A DNA stretch of 42,875 nt from a virus, in IMG/VR virus record IMGVR_UViG_3300009093_000074, positions 1 to 42,875 of that record, one strand, 5' to 3'. The notes below the pieces were generated by a model. It saw only the letters and a program-made list of their open reading frames with translations. It searched no databases and was not told the DNA's origin. Positions 6,979 through 14,370 of the stretch are shown in pieces. The stretch's first letter is position 1, and the number at the start of each line of letters is the position of its first letter. The translations under genes and the position numbers were made by a program.

Positions 6979-7433
6979 TGGCACTTTTTCGCAAGACCCC
7001 CGAGCCCCAAGTCGACGCGGCCGCGCACTATCGCAAGGCCCTCTTGCAGGCCAGTCGCCAGAATTTGGACGAGGAACTGGAACAGAAATTCACAGCGGCG
7101 AGCTTCGAGCTCGACCGTGAAATCGAAACCCAATTGGAGAGTGAAATGGCCCTACCAGTCGAAACGAAGACCGTCCCGAATGCCCTGATTGATCACCATA
7201 TCGAGCAGATTAAAGACCTGTCCAGTCGGGCGGATGATTTCGAAAAGGAGGCCAAGAGGCTGCTGACTTTGGCCAAAGAGCATAGGCTTGGGGCCGCAGC
7301 CCTGGAAGCCGCTAATCGAGTCCTTAGCGATGGACTGCAGGGCAAGGCAGCGCCGGGATTGCCGACAGCGGGAGTAAGCTTCCCTGCAAGCGGGCTTGTC
7401 AGCCAAAACCTCCCGGACAACGGAGGTCACTGA
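6978..7433 (+). CDS. Hypothetical coiled-coil protein, 151 aa
   Basis: A 151-residue protein dominated by charged helices. Residues 35-60 are Glu/Arg/Leu-rich, and residues 78-115 form a second heptad-like stretch with KDLSSRADDFEKEAKRL. The last 35 residues are Gly/Pro/Ser-rich and probably unstructured. It resembles helical scaffold-like accessory proteins, but no family is recognised. It overlaps both neighbours by one or two bases, so coupled translation is likely. Confidence 0.55.
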   Translation: MALFRKTPEPQVDAAAHYRKALLQASRQNLDEELEQKFTAASFELDREIETQLESEMALPVETKTVPNALIDHHIEQIKDLSSRADDFEKEAKRLLTLAKEHRLGAAALEAANRVLSDGLQGKAAPGLPTAGVSFPASGLVSQNLPDNGGH

Positions 7434-7741
7434 TGGCCATCATTTTGCCAGAGGAGTTTTCCGAGCTCCTCCGCCAAGGGGACCGTTCCGTGCAGGAGGC
7501 CGAGAGCCTCCGCTACGGGGCCCATGCCTTTATGGTTTTGCCTCTTTCCACGGGCAAGATCGCTGTGCTGGGGCATATGAGGGATTTGCATTCCATCTGC
7601 GACACTTGGGGCGAAGCCTGTGAAAGCGCTCTCTCCATCCCGATGAATGTCTGGAGGCGGAGCGCCTCGGGCGATGGGCCGAAGATCGTGGAAGAGAAAA
7701 GTCTGGTGGCAAAGAAAAGTGCGGGAGATCTGGGACTATGA
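7433..7741 (+). CDS. Hypothetical protein with GDLGL C-terminus, 102 aa
   Basis: A 102-residue protein of unknown function, probably alpha/beta, with a helix at residues 7-26 and strands around 30-45. The C-terminus (KKSAGDLGL) is nearly the same as that of the protein ending at 14370 and related to the one ending at 925. The last codons contain the GGAGA ribosome binding site for the next gene, which starts inside this gene's stop (ATGA). The proteins are otherwise unrelated in sequence. Confidence 0.6.
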   Translation: MAIILPEEFSELLRQGDRSVQEAESLRYGAHAFMVLPLSTGKIAVLGHMRDLHSICDTWGEACESALSIPMNVWRRSASGDGPKIVEEKSLVAKKSAGDLGL

Positions 7742-8115
7742 GTACTCTTGACTTGACCGACATTAAGCAAGGAATTCCTGATTGGAATTACTACCGCTAC
7801 GAACCGACCATTCGGGAAGACACAGGAGAGGTGCGATTTTGGCTCCATACTTTCCCGGTCAAACGGGAGACCGCTGCGGGAGTTTTTATCGACAAATGGG
7901 GCCAAGAGATTTTTATCCTCGACAATGTTGAAGATGGCTGGAAGGGCAAGCGGTTTGCCTACCCGACCAAAGAGGCTGCATGGTTCTCGCTCTGCAAGAG
8001 AGTCTCTTGGAGAGAAAGGCATTTGGAAAGGCAGCTTACCAAGGCCCTTCGGATTAATCAGAGCGCAAAGATGATGTATGCGCCGCCGAATGGAGAGGGA
8101 TTTACTTTGTCATGA
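7738..8115 (+). CDS. Hypothetical protein, 125 aa
   Basis: A 125-residue protein rich in aromatic residues (Trp, Tyr, Phe), probably beta-rich in the first 80 residues with a C-terminal basic helix (RERHLERQLTKALR). No recognised domain. It is coupled to both neighbours by four-base overlaps. Confidence 0.6.
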   Translation: MSTLDLTDIKQGIPDWNYYRYEPTIREDTGEVRFWLHTFPVKRETAAGVFIDKWGQEIFILDNVEDGWKGKRFAYPTKEAAWFSLCKRVSWRERHLERQLTKALRINQSAKMMYAPPNGEGFTLS

Positions 8116-8558
8116 CCCAATTCGAATTCGAGATCAAAATCATTCCCTCTTACGACAAGAGAGGGGAGACCCCGAATTACGGTCAGCACCCCTTGGTTTT
8201 CTTCTTTGCCCTCAAGGGCCCTTCCGGGGCGATTGTAATGGAATTGAATTCCTCCTGGCTAATTTCCGAGGCCAGAAATTGGACCTTCCCGCATTCGGAA
8301 ATGAGGCGGAATATCCAGCAGCCCTACGTGACGGAGGTCACTCTGCACCGACATCTCTGCAAAGCGGACCTGCATGAGGACCCGAGCCAAATGCACGACG
8401 ATTGCGGTTGGCTTGACGGGGAGACCTGTATTGTCGAGCGGGTCACTGGGCCAAGTGAGGCTCACGAGTGGCTCGCCCTCTTCATTGGCGAGGGTGAAAA
8501 CGGAGTTCGGGCCAGGATGGAAAAAGAGTATCGGGAAAGGTTTCCAAATGAGCAATAA
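8112..8558 (+). CDS. Hypothetical protein, 148 aa
   Basis: A 148-residue soluble protein. The middle contains a CKADLHEDPSQMHDDCGWLDG stretch with His, Asp and Cys in metal-ligand-like spacing, but I cannot place it in a metal-enzyme family. The C-terminal 20 residues are a charged helix. ATGA coupling with the gene before, and an 11-base overlap with the zinc-ribbon gene after. Confidence 0.6.
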   Translation: MTQFEFEIKIIPSYDKRGETPNYGQHPLVFFFALKGPSGAIVMELNSSWLISEARNWTFPHSEMRRNIQQPYVTEVTLHRHLCKADLHEDPSQMHDDCGWLDGETCIVERVTGPSEAHEWLALFIGEGENGVRARMEKEYRERFPNEQ

Positions 8559-8721
8559 GCTGGAAATCGACGACTGCCCGAGGTGCGGGAAAATCTTCGG
8601 TCTTGGAGACGAAGTCTGCCAGAATTGCGGCTTCGACCCAGTGGACAATCCGGAAGACGAGGCCGAGTATGAAAGGCACCTCGCAAGGAAGAAGGAGCTC
8701 CGCGATGCCAGTCGTGAATGA
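8548..8721 (+). CDS. Zinc-ribbon protein, 57 aa
   Basis: A 57-residue protein with CPRCGKIFG and CQNCGF separated by about a dozen residues, a classical two-knuckle zinc ribbon. An acidic and then charged helix follows. It is one of several small zinc-ribbon proteins in this early block. The start is set by GGGAAAGG upstream and by a modest overlap with the previous gene. Partner unknown. Confidence 0.65.
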   Translation: MSNKLEIDDCPRCGKIFGLGDEVCQNCGFDPVDNPEDEAEYERHLARKKELRDASRE

Positions 8722-9010
8722 ATTCCCGAGGCTCTTCTACATCACGAAAGAGAAGCCCCTGCGTGGGCCGGATTTCACGGAGAGGGCCCAGCGCCTTGGC
8801 GAGACCTGGGCGATCGCCCGGGCCGATATGGCCGACGCTTCTTTCTGGGTTCGCGCGGGGGAGGCATTCCGCCGGAAACACTACGGGGATAAGTGGCTCC
8901 AAGCCCTCAAGAGGGCAATGAACGCGGAGGGCCAGATGACCGAGTTGGGGGTCGAATTTGTACAGCCCTGGGGCTGGACCGAGGATGAATTGCGAGGACA
9001 AATCGAATGA
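8705..9010 (+). CDS. Hypothetical protein, 101 aa
   Basis: A 101-residue helical protein with several Trp and Arg residues. GGAGCTC upstream gives a ribosome binding site inside the preceding gene, which it overlaps by 17 bases. The stop overlaps the next start (ATGA). No recognised motif. Confidence 0.55.
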   Translation: MPVVNEFPRLFYITKEKPLRGPDFTERAQRLGETWAIARADMADASFWVRAGEAFRRKHYGDKWLQALKRAMNAEGQMTELGVEFVQPWGWTEDELRGQIE

Positions 9011-9180
9011 GCAAGGACAAAATCCTAATCGACCGGAAGGACATTGTCGAGTTGCTCAATTCCTTCCGGGGGCCGATGTATTTGGTTAATGAGCTCTGGG
9101 CAATTCAAAATCTTCCGGGGAGCCTGCTGGAAAGGCTTCGTCAGCAAGTTATGGAGCAATTTCATGGCCCATGTGATTAG
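9007..9180 (+). CDS. Hypothetical protein, 57 aa
   Basis: A 57-residue ORF starting on an ATGA overlap. It looks helical, with a KDIVELLNSF helix and a LLERLRQQVMEQF helix, a plausible small two-helix fold. It overlaps the next gene by 17 bases. No family recognised. Confidence 0.5.
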   Translation: MSKDKILIDRKDIVELLNSFRGPMYLVNELWAIQNLPGSLLERLRQQVMEQFHGPCD

Positions 9181-9445
9181 AAAAGCCTCAATCCTTGGCG
9201 GGCTCCCAATCATCGCGGAAGTTGCTTTCGGTTATGACTCGTGGAATATGGAGCACTGGGCAGAAGTGGAAGGAATTTTCTGGCGCAAGCGAGACGGGAC
9301 GAAAGGGAAAGCGATTTCGCAAGCCCTTCGGGACCGAGCGGAAAAATATGACCCTTATTTCTCAAACCTGATTGAGTATATCAACGAAGAAATGGCTTAT
9401 GAGAAGGAGTCGGAAGAATGCCGATCATTGAGTTCGATTACATGA
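9164..9445 (+). CDS. Hypothetical protein, 93 aa
   Basis: A 93-residue protein with a short hydrophobic N-terminal segment (SILGGLPIIAEVAFGYD), a Trp-rich middle and an acidic helical C-terminus. The frame is open for 40 codons upstream, but that part is a shadow of the previous gene. The 9164 ATG has a GGAGCAA binding site. Function unknown. Confidence 0.5.
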   Translation: MAHVIRKASILGGLPIIAEVAFGYDSWNMEHWAEVEGIFWRKRDGTKGKAISQALRDRAEKYDPYFSNLIEYINEEMAYEKESEECRSLSSIT

Positions 9446-9648
9446 ACCACAAGGGCGAGACGAAGAGGCGCAAAGTCGAAGTCGACGCCCTCGAGTTCTT
9501 CTTCGTTCCGATTTGGGGTTACCAGCCGGGGTGGTTCATTTCGGGCCTCGATTTGAAGAAAATGCAGCGCAGGTCGTTCGCACTGGCGAGGATCATTTTT
9601 CCCGAAGGGGAAGAGGCTCAAAGATTTTTCCGATTGGGGATGAAATGA
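9418..9648 (+). CDS. WYL-like domain protein, 76 aa
   Basis: A 76-residue protein with the pattern F-x-Y-x-N-x-K-G, a basic TKRRKVEVDALEFF strand, a WFISGLDLKKMQRRSFALARI segment and a short tail. This matches small phage proteins with a WYL-like fold, where WYL domains act as ligand-sensing or nucleic-acid-linked regulatory modules. It stands alone here, without the helix-turn-helix of cellular WYL regulators. It overlaps the previous gene by 28 bases, with GGAG upstream of its ATG. Confidence 0.6.
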   Translation: MPIIEFDYMNHKGETKRRKVEVDALEFFFVPIWGYQPGWFISGLDLKKMQRRSFALARIIFPEGEEAQRFFRLGMK

Positions 9649-9649
9649 G

Positions 9650-9874
9650 ATGAAATACTTCACTCGACGTAACGGCTCGCAAAGGCGAAGCAAAGAAATC
9701 CAGGTCAAATTTGAACCCAACTTCGGCGGGCAAGGAGGTTTTCCTTATATGGTCTTTGAGGAGGAAACTCCGCTGGGGATCAAGTATCATTTCCTCCAGC
9801 CAGAGAATATCGCCGATGTGAGGGAATTGCAATCGCAAGCCGCGATTTTGGCCTTGAATTTGAGAGAGAAATGA
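9650..9874 (+). CDS. Hypothetical protein, 74 aa
   Basis: A 74-residue basic protein that begins one base after the preceding stop. The first 20 residues are Arg/Lys-rich; the middle is Gly/Phe-rich and likely beta; the end is an Ala/Leu helix. It could bind nucleic acid on charge alone. No recognised family. Confidence 0.5.
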   Translation: MKYFTRRNGSQRRSKEIQVKFEPNFGGQGGFPYMVFEEETPLGIKYHFLQPENIADVRELQSQAAILALNLREK

Positions 9875-9875
9875 G

Positions 9876-10076
9876 ATGGCTGATTTTTGCAAAAAGTGCT
9901 CCATCAAGACCTTCGGAGCGGATTACGGGGACCTCGCCAATATCATAACCGAGGAGGATGCCAAAGCGGGCTATTTTTCCAATGTCGTAATCTGCGAGTC
10001 CTGCGGACCGATCCAAGTCAATCATCTGGGCGAATGTGTCAGCCCGGATTGCAAGGAGTGTCAACGTGCCAATTGA
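9876..10076 (+). CDS. Cysteine-rich, likely zinc-binding protein, 66 aa
   Basis: A 66-residue protein with CKKC near the start, CESC in the middle and two further cysteines near the end (CVSPDCKEC), enough for one or two structural zinc sites. The spacing suggests a treble-clef or double-ribbon fold seen in small phage proteins. Its last 11 bases overlap the start of the helicase gene and hold that gene's AAGGAG ribosome binding site. Confidence 0.6.
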   Translation: MADFCKKCSIKTFGADYGDLANIITEEDAKAGYFSNVVICESCGPIQVNHLGECVSPDCKECQRAN

Positions 10077-11655
10077 ACCGATTATTCCAACAGACCAGCA
10101 GCAGGCCGCAATCGCAGCGGCTCGCAACAGCACGGACTCCATTCTGCTGGAGGCCTACGCAGGAGCGGCCAAGACGACCACGCTCACAATGATGGCCAAG
10201 GAGATCAAAATCCCGGCCCTTGCCCTCGCATTTAACGTCTCGATTAAGAAAGAGCTGGCCGGGAAATTCCCCCCGAATTTCTCCGTCCAGACAATGAACG
10301 GGCTGGGCTACGCCTCGCTGATGCGAGCAATGCCCTCGGTGAATTTCACCGTCGATGCGCATGGGAAAAAGCTGGGCAAAATCATTCGCGAGGTCTTGAA
10401 GGATTTCAAAGTCGACCTGGGAGCGGAGCAATACGAGTCAATCCGGGACGTGGTCCGCCAATGCATGATCCAGGGCCTTGTGCCGCAGGAGTTCGAGCAG
10501 GCTCGGTCCTTGCTCGCGGACACGGAAGACAATTGGCTCGCTCTGATGGAGAATTCTGGTGTTGGAGAAAATGACTTCCCTATGGTCGAGGAACTTTGCC
10601 GAGAAATCCTTACTCGCGATATCGACCAGGCTCTCAAGGGTTTTGTCAGCTTTGATGATCAGATTTATGTCTCGACTCTGGTGGCCGGGCGCTTCCCGCA
10701 GTTCCCGGCCATTCTGGGGGACGAGATCCAGGATTTCAGCCCGCTTAATCACGCGATGCTCGTTAAGGCCGTTCGCCCGGACGGGAGACTCCTTATGGTC
10801 GGGGACAAACGGCAGAGCATTTACGCTTTTCGAGGTGCTGATACTAATTCAATCGCCAAGATCAAAGCGCTGCGTTCTAAATGGATTGAGCTACCCCTCA
10901 CGATTACATTCCGGTGCCCCAAGACGGTCGTTAAACGACAACAATTCCATGCGCCTGGTTTCCAGGCAGGTCCCAACAACCGAGATGGGCTATTTGTCAA
11001 GCTTCCCATTTATAAGGGACTTGCACCGGATACGGAGGAACCGGAGAAATGGAACTGGTTCAACGTGGAGGCCGTGACGCCCCAGGGCGCCAGCGTGGCG
11101 GTCCTCTGCCGGAATAATGCCCCGATTTTGAAGCTGGCTTTCAAACTCCTGGCCAAGCGCAAGTCGATCAAAATCCTGGGCCGCGAGATCGGAAGGGGAA
11201 TTATCGCCCTGACCAAGCAACTCGCCCCCCGAGACGCGACACCAAAATTGGAATTGGCCTCGCTGGTCGCCCTCTGGGAGGAGAGGGAAAAAGCCCTGGC
11301 CTTGGCGAATGACCAATCGGAAAAAATGGACATGATAGAGGACAAGGCCGAGTGTGTGAGGGCAGTTCTCTCCTACGAGACCGTGAATGACGCTGGCGAC
11401 TGTCGACGGGAATTGAATTTCCTCTTCTCCCGCGAGGAGGGAGCAATTACGCTCTCGTCGATCCACAAGGCCAAGGGCCTGGAATGGGACGTGGTGCTGC
11501 TGCTGGACCCCTGGCGGATGCCCTCCAAGTGGGCCCGAGAGAGAGCGAAGCTCGGGGACGACACGGAACTGCAACAGGAAATGAACCTGAAATATGTCGC
11601 CGAGACCAGAACCAAAGACGTGCTTATTCATGCAAATGTGGAGGATTTCGAATGA
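10066..11655 (+). CDS. UvrD/Rep-like SF1 DNA helicase
   Basis: A 529-residue SF1A helicase, expected to unwind DNA in an ATP-dependent, 3'-5' manner during replication or recombination. Visible motifs are: motif I at residues 30-37 (AYAGAAKT), motif II DEIQD at 219-223, motif III GDKRQSIYAFRGAD around 247-260, a HKAKGLEWDVV motif V-like block near 470, and VAETRTKD (motif VI region) near 515. The first Gly of Walker A and the Gly before Lys are both Ala, an unusual but seemingly viable variant. I choose the GTG at 10066 (AAGGAG eight bases away). It closes the small-gene array and precedes the replication module. Confidence 0.88.
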   Translation: MPIEPIIPTDQQQAAIAAARNSTDSILLEAYAGAAKTTTLTMMAKEIKIPALALAFNVSIKKELAGKFPPNFSVQTMNGLGYASLMRAMPSVNFTVDAHGKKLGKIIREVLKDFKVDLGAEQYESIRDVVRQCMIQGLVPQEFEQARSLLADTEDNWLALMENSGVGENDFPMVEELCREILTRDIDQALKGFVSFDDQIYVSTLVAGRFPQFPAILGDEIQDFSPLNHAMLVKAVRPDGRLLMVGDKRQSIYAFRGADTNSIAKIKALRSKWIELPLTITFRCPKTVVKRQQFHAPGFQAGPNNRDGLFVKLPIYKGLAPDTEEPEKWNWFNVEAVTPQGASVAVLCRNNAPILKLAFKLLAKRKSIKILGREIGRGIIALTKQLAPRDATPKLELASLVALWEEREKALALANDQSEKMDMIEDKAECVRAVLSYETVNDAGDCRRELNFLFSREEGAITLSSIHKAKGLEWDVVLLLDPWRMPSKWARERAKLGDDTELQQEMNLKYVAETRTKDVLIHANVEDFE

Positions 11656-11909
11656 TCGACCTCCATTGGGAAGGCGACGACAAGGAGCAATATCTCTTCG
11701 CCGGATGCCTCGAGCGAGAGCTGGCTTGGCTTCAAAAACGCAAAGTCCAATGGAGCGCGGTGTGCTGGCTCCCAGGGATCGATGTGGGGCGGGAGTTTAA
11801 TACCCTTGCTGCGCATCAGAAGAACATTGAGGTCAAAGTGCAAAATTGGTTCGGGCTGGCGAATACGGCCTTGCCCGCCATGGATAGGGAAGAAGGAGAA
11901 GGGAAATGA
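11652..11909 (+). CDS. Hypothetical protein, 85 aa
   Basis: An 85-residue protein coupled to the helicase by an ATGA overlap. It is helical with several Trp residues (HWEG, LAWLQ, QWSAVCWLP) and a charged tail. No recognised domain. Its place directly after the helicase may mean a related role, but that is conjecture. Confidence 0.5.
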   Translation: MIDLHWEGDDKEQYLFAGCLERELAWLQKRKVQWSAVCWLPGIDVGREFNTLAAHQKNIEVKVQNWFGLANTALPAMDREEGEGK

Positions 11910-12673
11910 GCCACTCTGGTACGATATCAGAGGCGATGGTCGAGGCGCTCGAATGGATGCTTGAGCGTGATCGCCGTCGCTACGAAGACAGCGAGTCCGC
12001 CCAACAATTCTTCCGTACCGCGAACCAGAAGCCACTCGCAGCACTCGAAGCATACCGAGCCGCTCTCTCTGTACCCACTCCAGGCACTGGAGGGGCGGAA
12101 TGCAAGTGCTTGCTTTCGGGCGGGAATATTCGTTGCCGAGACTGCCCCACCCCGCAAGCGGGAGATCTGGGGGCGGTGAAGGTCAAACTGCTGGAGTGGG
12201 CAGAGAACCCCGGCACAAAAATCCTTTACGCATACTCGATGTGCGGTCGATACAAGATCAATCCTGACGGATATTGGTGGCTCGGCGACGGAGCAATGAT
12301 TAGTGCTGGCTCTGTAGAAGCCGCCAAAGACGCCGCTCAATCCGACTACGCCTCCCGCATCCTGAGCGCTCTTTCCTCTTCCCCTGTGGGGGAGATGGTG
12401 CTGGTGCCCGATGGCGATCCGGTAACTTTGGACGATTGCCCGGAAGGGCTGTTCCTGTTCGGCAAGACATTGGCGGTGATGACTGAGTACGCTACCGACC
12501 GTAGCGATATCCGGCAGCGTGACGCCTACATTGTGGAAAGCGGCGAATATTTCTGGGGCGGAACGAGCTATGCCGCAGACCGCGCCAAGTTGATTGTTCA
12601 GCCGCTCGCCGCTCTCTCCCAGGATGAGCCCGCAGACCTTGGGGACGGAAATGCCTCGAAAAAAGACCGTTGA
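11906..12673 (+). CDS. Hypothetical protein, 255 aa
   Basis: A 255-residue protein of probable modular make-up. Residues 1-55 are helical and acidic. Residues 66-80 contain four cysteines (CKC, CRDC). Around residues 90-155 lies a VKLLEWAENP, GRYKI and AGSVEAAKDAAQSDYASRILSAL block, which recurs in proteins of Rhizobiales phages. A beta-rich C-terminal third begins with GEMVLVPDGDP. The four cysteines may bind zinc. It is the last gene before a probable promoter. Function unknown; the host hint is from memory of similar sequences. Confidence 0.6.
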   Translation: MSHSGTISEAMVEALEWMLERDRRRYEDSESAQQFFRTANQKPLAALEAYRAALSVPTPGTGGAECKCLLSGGNIRCRDCPTPQAGDLGAVKVKLLEWAENPGTKILYAYSMCGRYKINPDGYWWLGDGAMISAGSVEAAKDAAQSDYASRILSALSSSPVGEMVLVPDGDPVTLDDCPEGLFLFGKTLAVMTEYATDRSDIRQRDAYIVESGEYFWGGTSYAADRAKLIVQPLAALSQDEPADLGDGNASKKDR

Positions 12674-12712
12674 CACGGGCGGGGACACGGGCGTTTACAC
12701 GGAGCCTTCGTC

Positions 12713-12741
12713 TTGACTTTCCCACGGCCCACACGCATAAT
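12713..12741 (+). promoter_or_regulatory. Sigma70-type promoter for the replication module
   Basis: TTGACT at 12713-12718 and CATAAT at 12736-12741 are separated by exactly 17 bases, each hexamer matching the consensus in five of six positions. The site lies in a 130-base gap, with the next ATG at 12804. This is the clearest promoter in the window and would be read by the host RNA polymerase. Confidence 0.65.
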
Positions 12742-12760
12742 CCGGCCACCCTACCAAAGC

Positions 12761-12780
12761 GGCCACCTTTCTGCCAGAAA
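12761..12780 (+). repeat. 20-bp direct repeat, copy 1
   Basis: GGCCACCTTTCTGCCAGAAA, identical to 24830-24849. Here it lies between the promoter and the ATG at 12804. A related block CACGGGCGTTTACACG lies 75 bases upstream; the second copy has CACGGGCGTTGACACG 78 bases upstream. Confidence 0.8.
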
Positions 12781-12803
12781 CCCTACGGGGTCCCGAGGAC
12801 TCA

Positions 12804-13277
12804 ATGCCCACGATCCAAATCGGCTCATACTCCTTCGAAATCTCGGAGCCCTACCAGCCGGGTCATCCCCTTTCTGCCAGCGAAGCTCGGGCCCTGAACT
12901 CCCAGAGGACCGAGCGCTTGCGCAATTTGATTTACAAGAAAATCAGCACGATGCCTGCAAGCGAGGACGGCCTCTTGGACAATAAGGACCTGGTGGCCCT
13001 CTCGAACGAAGTTCGGATAATGGATCGGGACTTCCAGTTCGTGTCCCAGTTCAAAGTCCCCCGGGAAAAAGGCACCGTGCAGGCGATGATTTGGGAAGTC
13101 GCCTGCGAGCGAGCAGCCGAGCGAGCCCGGTCCAGCGGGACGCTTGCCGAGGTGGACGCCCTGGAGGAAGAGGCAAAGCTGCTGATCGACAATATTGACG
13201 TCGTGGAAGAGGGCCGCCGACGGTTCAAAGCCAGACAAGAGGTCACGAAGGCGGCGCTGGCGGAATTGCTGAAATGA
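12804..13277 (+). CDS. Hypothetical protein, 157 aa
   Basis: The first gene after the promoter: a 157-residue acidic protein. It has a short beta N-terminus (IQIGSYSFEISEPY) and then long helices, including an ARALNSQRTERLRN helix and a C-terminal EEGRRRFKARQEVTKAALAELL helix. Such proteins occur near replication genes of other phages, but I know no function. GAGGACTC precedes the ATG. Confidence 0.6.
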   Translation: MPTIQIGSYSFEISEPYQPGHPLSASEARALNSQRTERLRNLIYKKISTMPASEDGLLDNKDLVALSNEVRIMDRDFQFVSQFKVPREKGTVQAMIWEVACERAAERARSSGTLAEVDALEEEAKLLIDNIDVVEEGRRRFKARQEVTKAALAELLK

Positions 13278-13290
13278 GTGAGTCCGTCAG

Positions 13291-13548
13291 GTGGCCAAGG
13301 GAGATAAAGACCGTGAACTCGTCAGGCTCCAGCAAATCCTCTATTCCGCGCTCGCCGAGCCCATCGGTCTTGTTCTTCGTACCTCTGACGTACACCGGGC
13401 GAGGCAAAGGTTATACGAAGCTCGCCAAAAAGCAGGCGACCCGGTTCTCTCGCGCTTACAATTCCGCTTTGCCCCATGGGGGAAGGCCGAGCTCCTGATC
13501 ACCAAGGGAGTAGCCTCGCCAGACGAGCCAGCTCCTGAAGACGAATAG
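13291..13548 (+). CDS. Hypothetical protein, 85 aa (GTG start)
   Basis: An 85-residue protein with a helix-rich core (RELVRLQQILYSALAEP), a GLVLRTSDVHRARQRLYEARQKAGD block and a terminal beta hairpin. The pattern of a Gly-Leu-Val strand, RA-R-LY-AR helix and a FAPWGKAELLI-type end is found in small phage proteins of unknown role. GTG is the only good start codon. The overlapping ATG frame at 13274 is a low-complexity shadow. Confidence 0.6.
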   Translation: MAKGDKDRELVRLQQILYSALAEPIGLVLRTSDVHRARQRLYEARQKAGDPVLSRLQFRFAPWGKAELLITKGVASPDEPAPEDE

Positions 13549-13599
13549 CGCAGCCAGCCCATCGTTCTTTCCGATTGGGCGAGAAAGCTGGCAGCGTAC

Positions 13600-13649
13600 G
13601 AGCCGGGGTTCTTCTCCCCCGAGCCCCAAGCCCAGAGGGACCCCGGCTC
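13600..13649. repeat. 10-bp perfect inverted repeat
   Basis: GAGCCGGGGT (13600-13609) and ACCCCGGCTC (13640-13649) can form a GC-rich hairpin with a 30-base loop in the gap before 13687. There is no U-tract after it, so it does not look like an intrinsic terminator. It could be a leader structure or an operator. Confidence 0.55.
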
Positions 13650-13686
13650 ACCAGCTTGCCAGTCACCAACCAAATTTGGAGTCGAA

Positions 13687-13884
13687 ATGTCCACCCCAAC
13701 CATATTAATCGACGGAGTCGAGCAAACCGTGCCAGAAATGGACGAGGGCCTGCGCTGCCCGGATCATCCGGCTCTTGAGCCCGAAGTCGGCTTCGGTCTC
13801 GCCGGAGGCGGTTACGGAGCCTACACGTATTGCTCCGAATGTGGACGAATTCTTTCCAAGATGCAAGAACACGAGGGCGAATGA
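13687..13884 (+). CDS. Small zinc-ribbon protein, 65 aa
   Basis: A 65-residue protein with CPDH in its first half and CSEC in its second half, separated by a Gly-rich loop, which can supply three Cys and one His for zinc. It follows a CACCAGCTTGCCAG leader element and a TTGGAG ribosome binding site. Probably a small nucleic-acid or protein-binding accessory protein. Confidence 0.55.
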   Translation: MSTPTILIDGVEQTVPEMDEGLRCPDHPALEPEVGFGLAGGGYGAYTYCSECGRILSKMQEHEGE

Positions 13885-13885
13885 G

Positions 13886-14098
13886 ATGACCAAGAAAAAC
13901 TCTCAACCCTCCAGTCGCCGACACATCTGGGTCTTCGACGATGACTGGAAGTATTTGGAAAAAATGTTCGGGCCAGCGAGCGAGAGCAGGCTGGGCGTGG
14001 GGCCGACCATTCGCCAGATTATTCATATTTATGTGGGCAATCTGCAGAATAAGGAGAGGCAGCTTATCGATGCTCGCCAGCCGGGAGCGCGACCATGA
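13886..14098 (+). CDS. Putative ribbon-helix-helix-like protein, 70 aa
   Basis: A 70-residue protein with a basic N-terminus (KKNSQPSSRR), a HIWVFDDDW strand, a helix and a TIRQIIHIYV second helix. The strand-helix-helix order suits a ribbon-helix-helix DNA-binding fold, but this is by eye only. It begins one base after the preceding stop and is coupled to the next gene by ATGA. Confidence 0.5.
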   Translation: MTKKNSQPSSRRHIWVFDDDWKYLEKMFGPASESRLGVGPTIRQIIHIYVGNLQNKERQLIDARQPGARP

Positions 14099-14370
14099 CA
14101 ACCAGCGGGACCGAGACTGGGGAAATCCCCACCAGCGAGGCCCTCGCCGAGGCAGGGGCCAGCGAAAGCCTGCTGGAATTGCTGTCGAAGGACCCCTTCG
14201 GCTTGCAGCGCCAGGACCGGGACAAAGTCGTCGCGGCGTTGCGCGCACAGCGGGCGAGGTGGGAAGAAGCCGAGGCCCAGGGAGGCAGCAAGCCCAAGGC
14301 GACCAAGGTCACTTCCAACGCGGTGCAATCCCTGCTGACGCAGAAGAAGGCGGGAGACTTGGGGCTGTGA
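14095..14370 (+). CDS. Hypothetical protein with GDLGL C-terminus, 91 aa
   Basis: A 91-residue charged, helical protein with residues 20-70 rich in Glu, Arg, Ala and Leu, and a Ser/Lys-rich tail ending in KKAGDLGL. That ending matches the proteins that end at 7741 and 925 and supplies the ribosome binding site (GGGAGA) of the next gene, which starts with GTG inside this gene's stop. Function unknown. Confidence 0.6.
   Translation: MTTSGTETGEIPTSEALAEAGASESLLELLSKDPFGLQRQDRDKVVAALRAQRARWEEAEAQGGSKPKATKVTSNAVQSLLTQKKAGDLGL

Noticed and set aside
13274-13498. 74-codon frame starting with ATG overlapping 13291-13548
   Set aside because: Ser/Pro/Arg-rich low-complexity product, while the 13291 frame has a conserved-looking protein.
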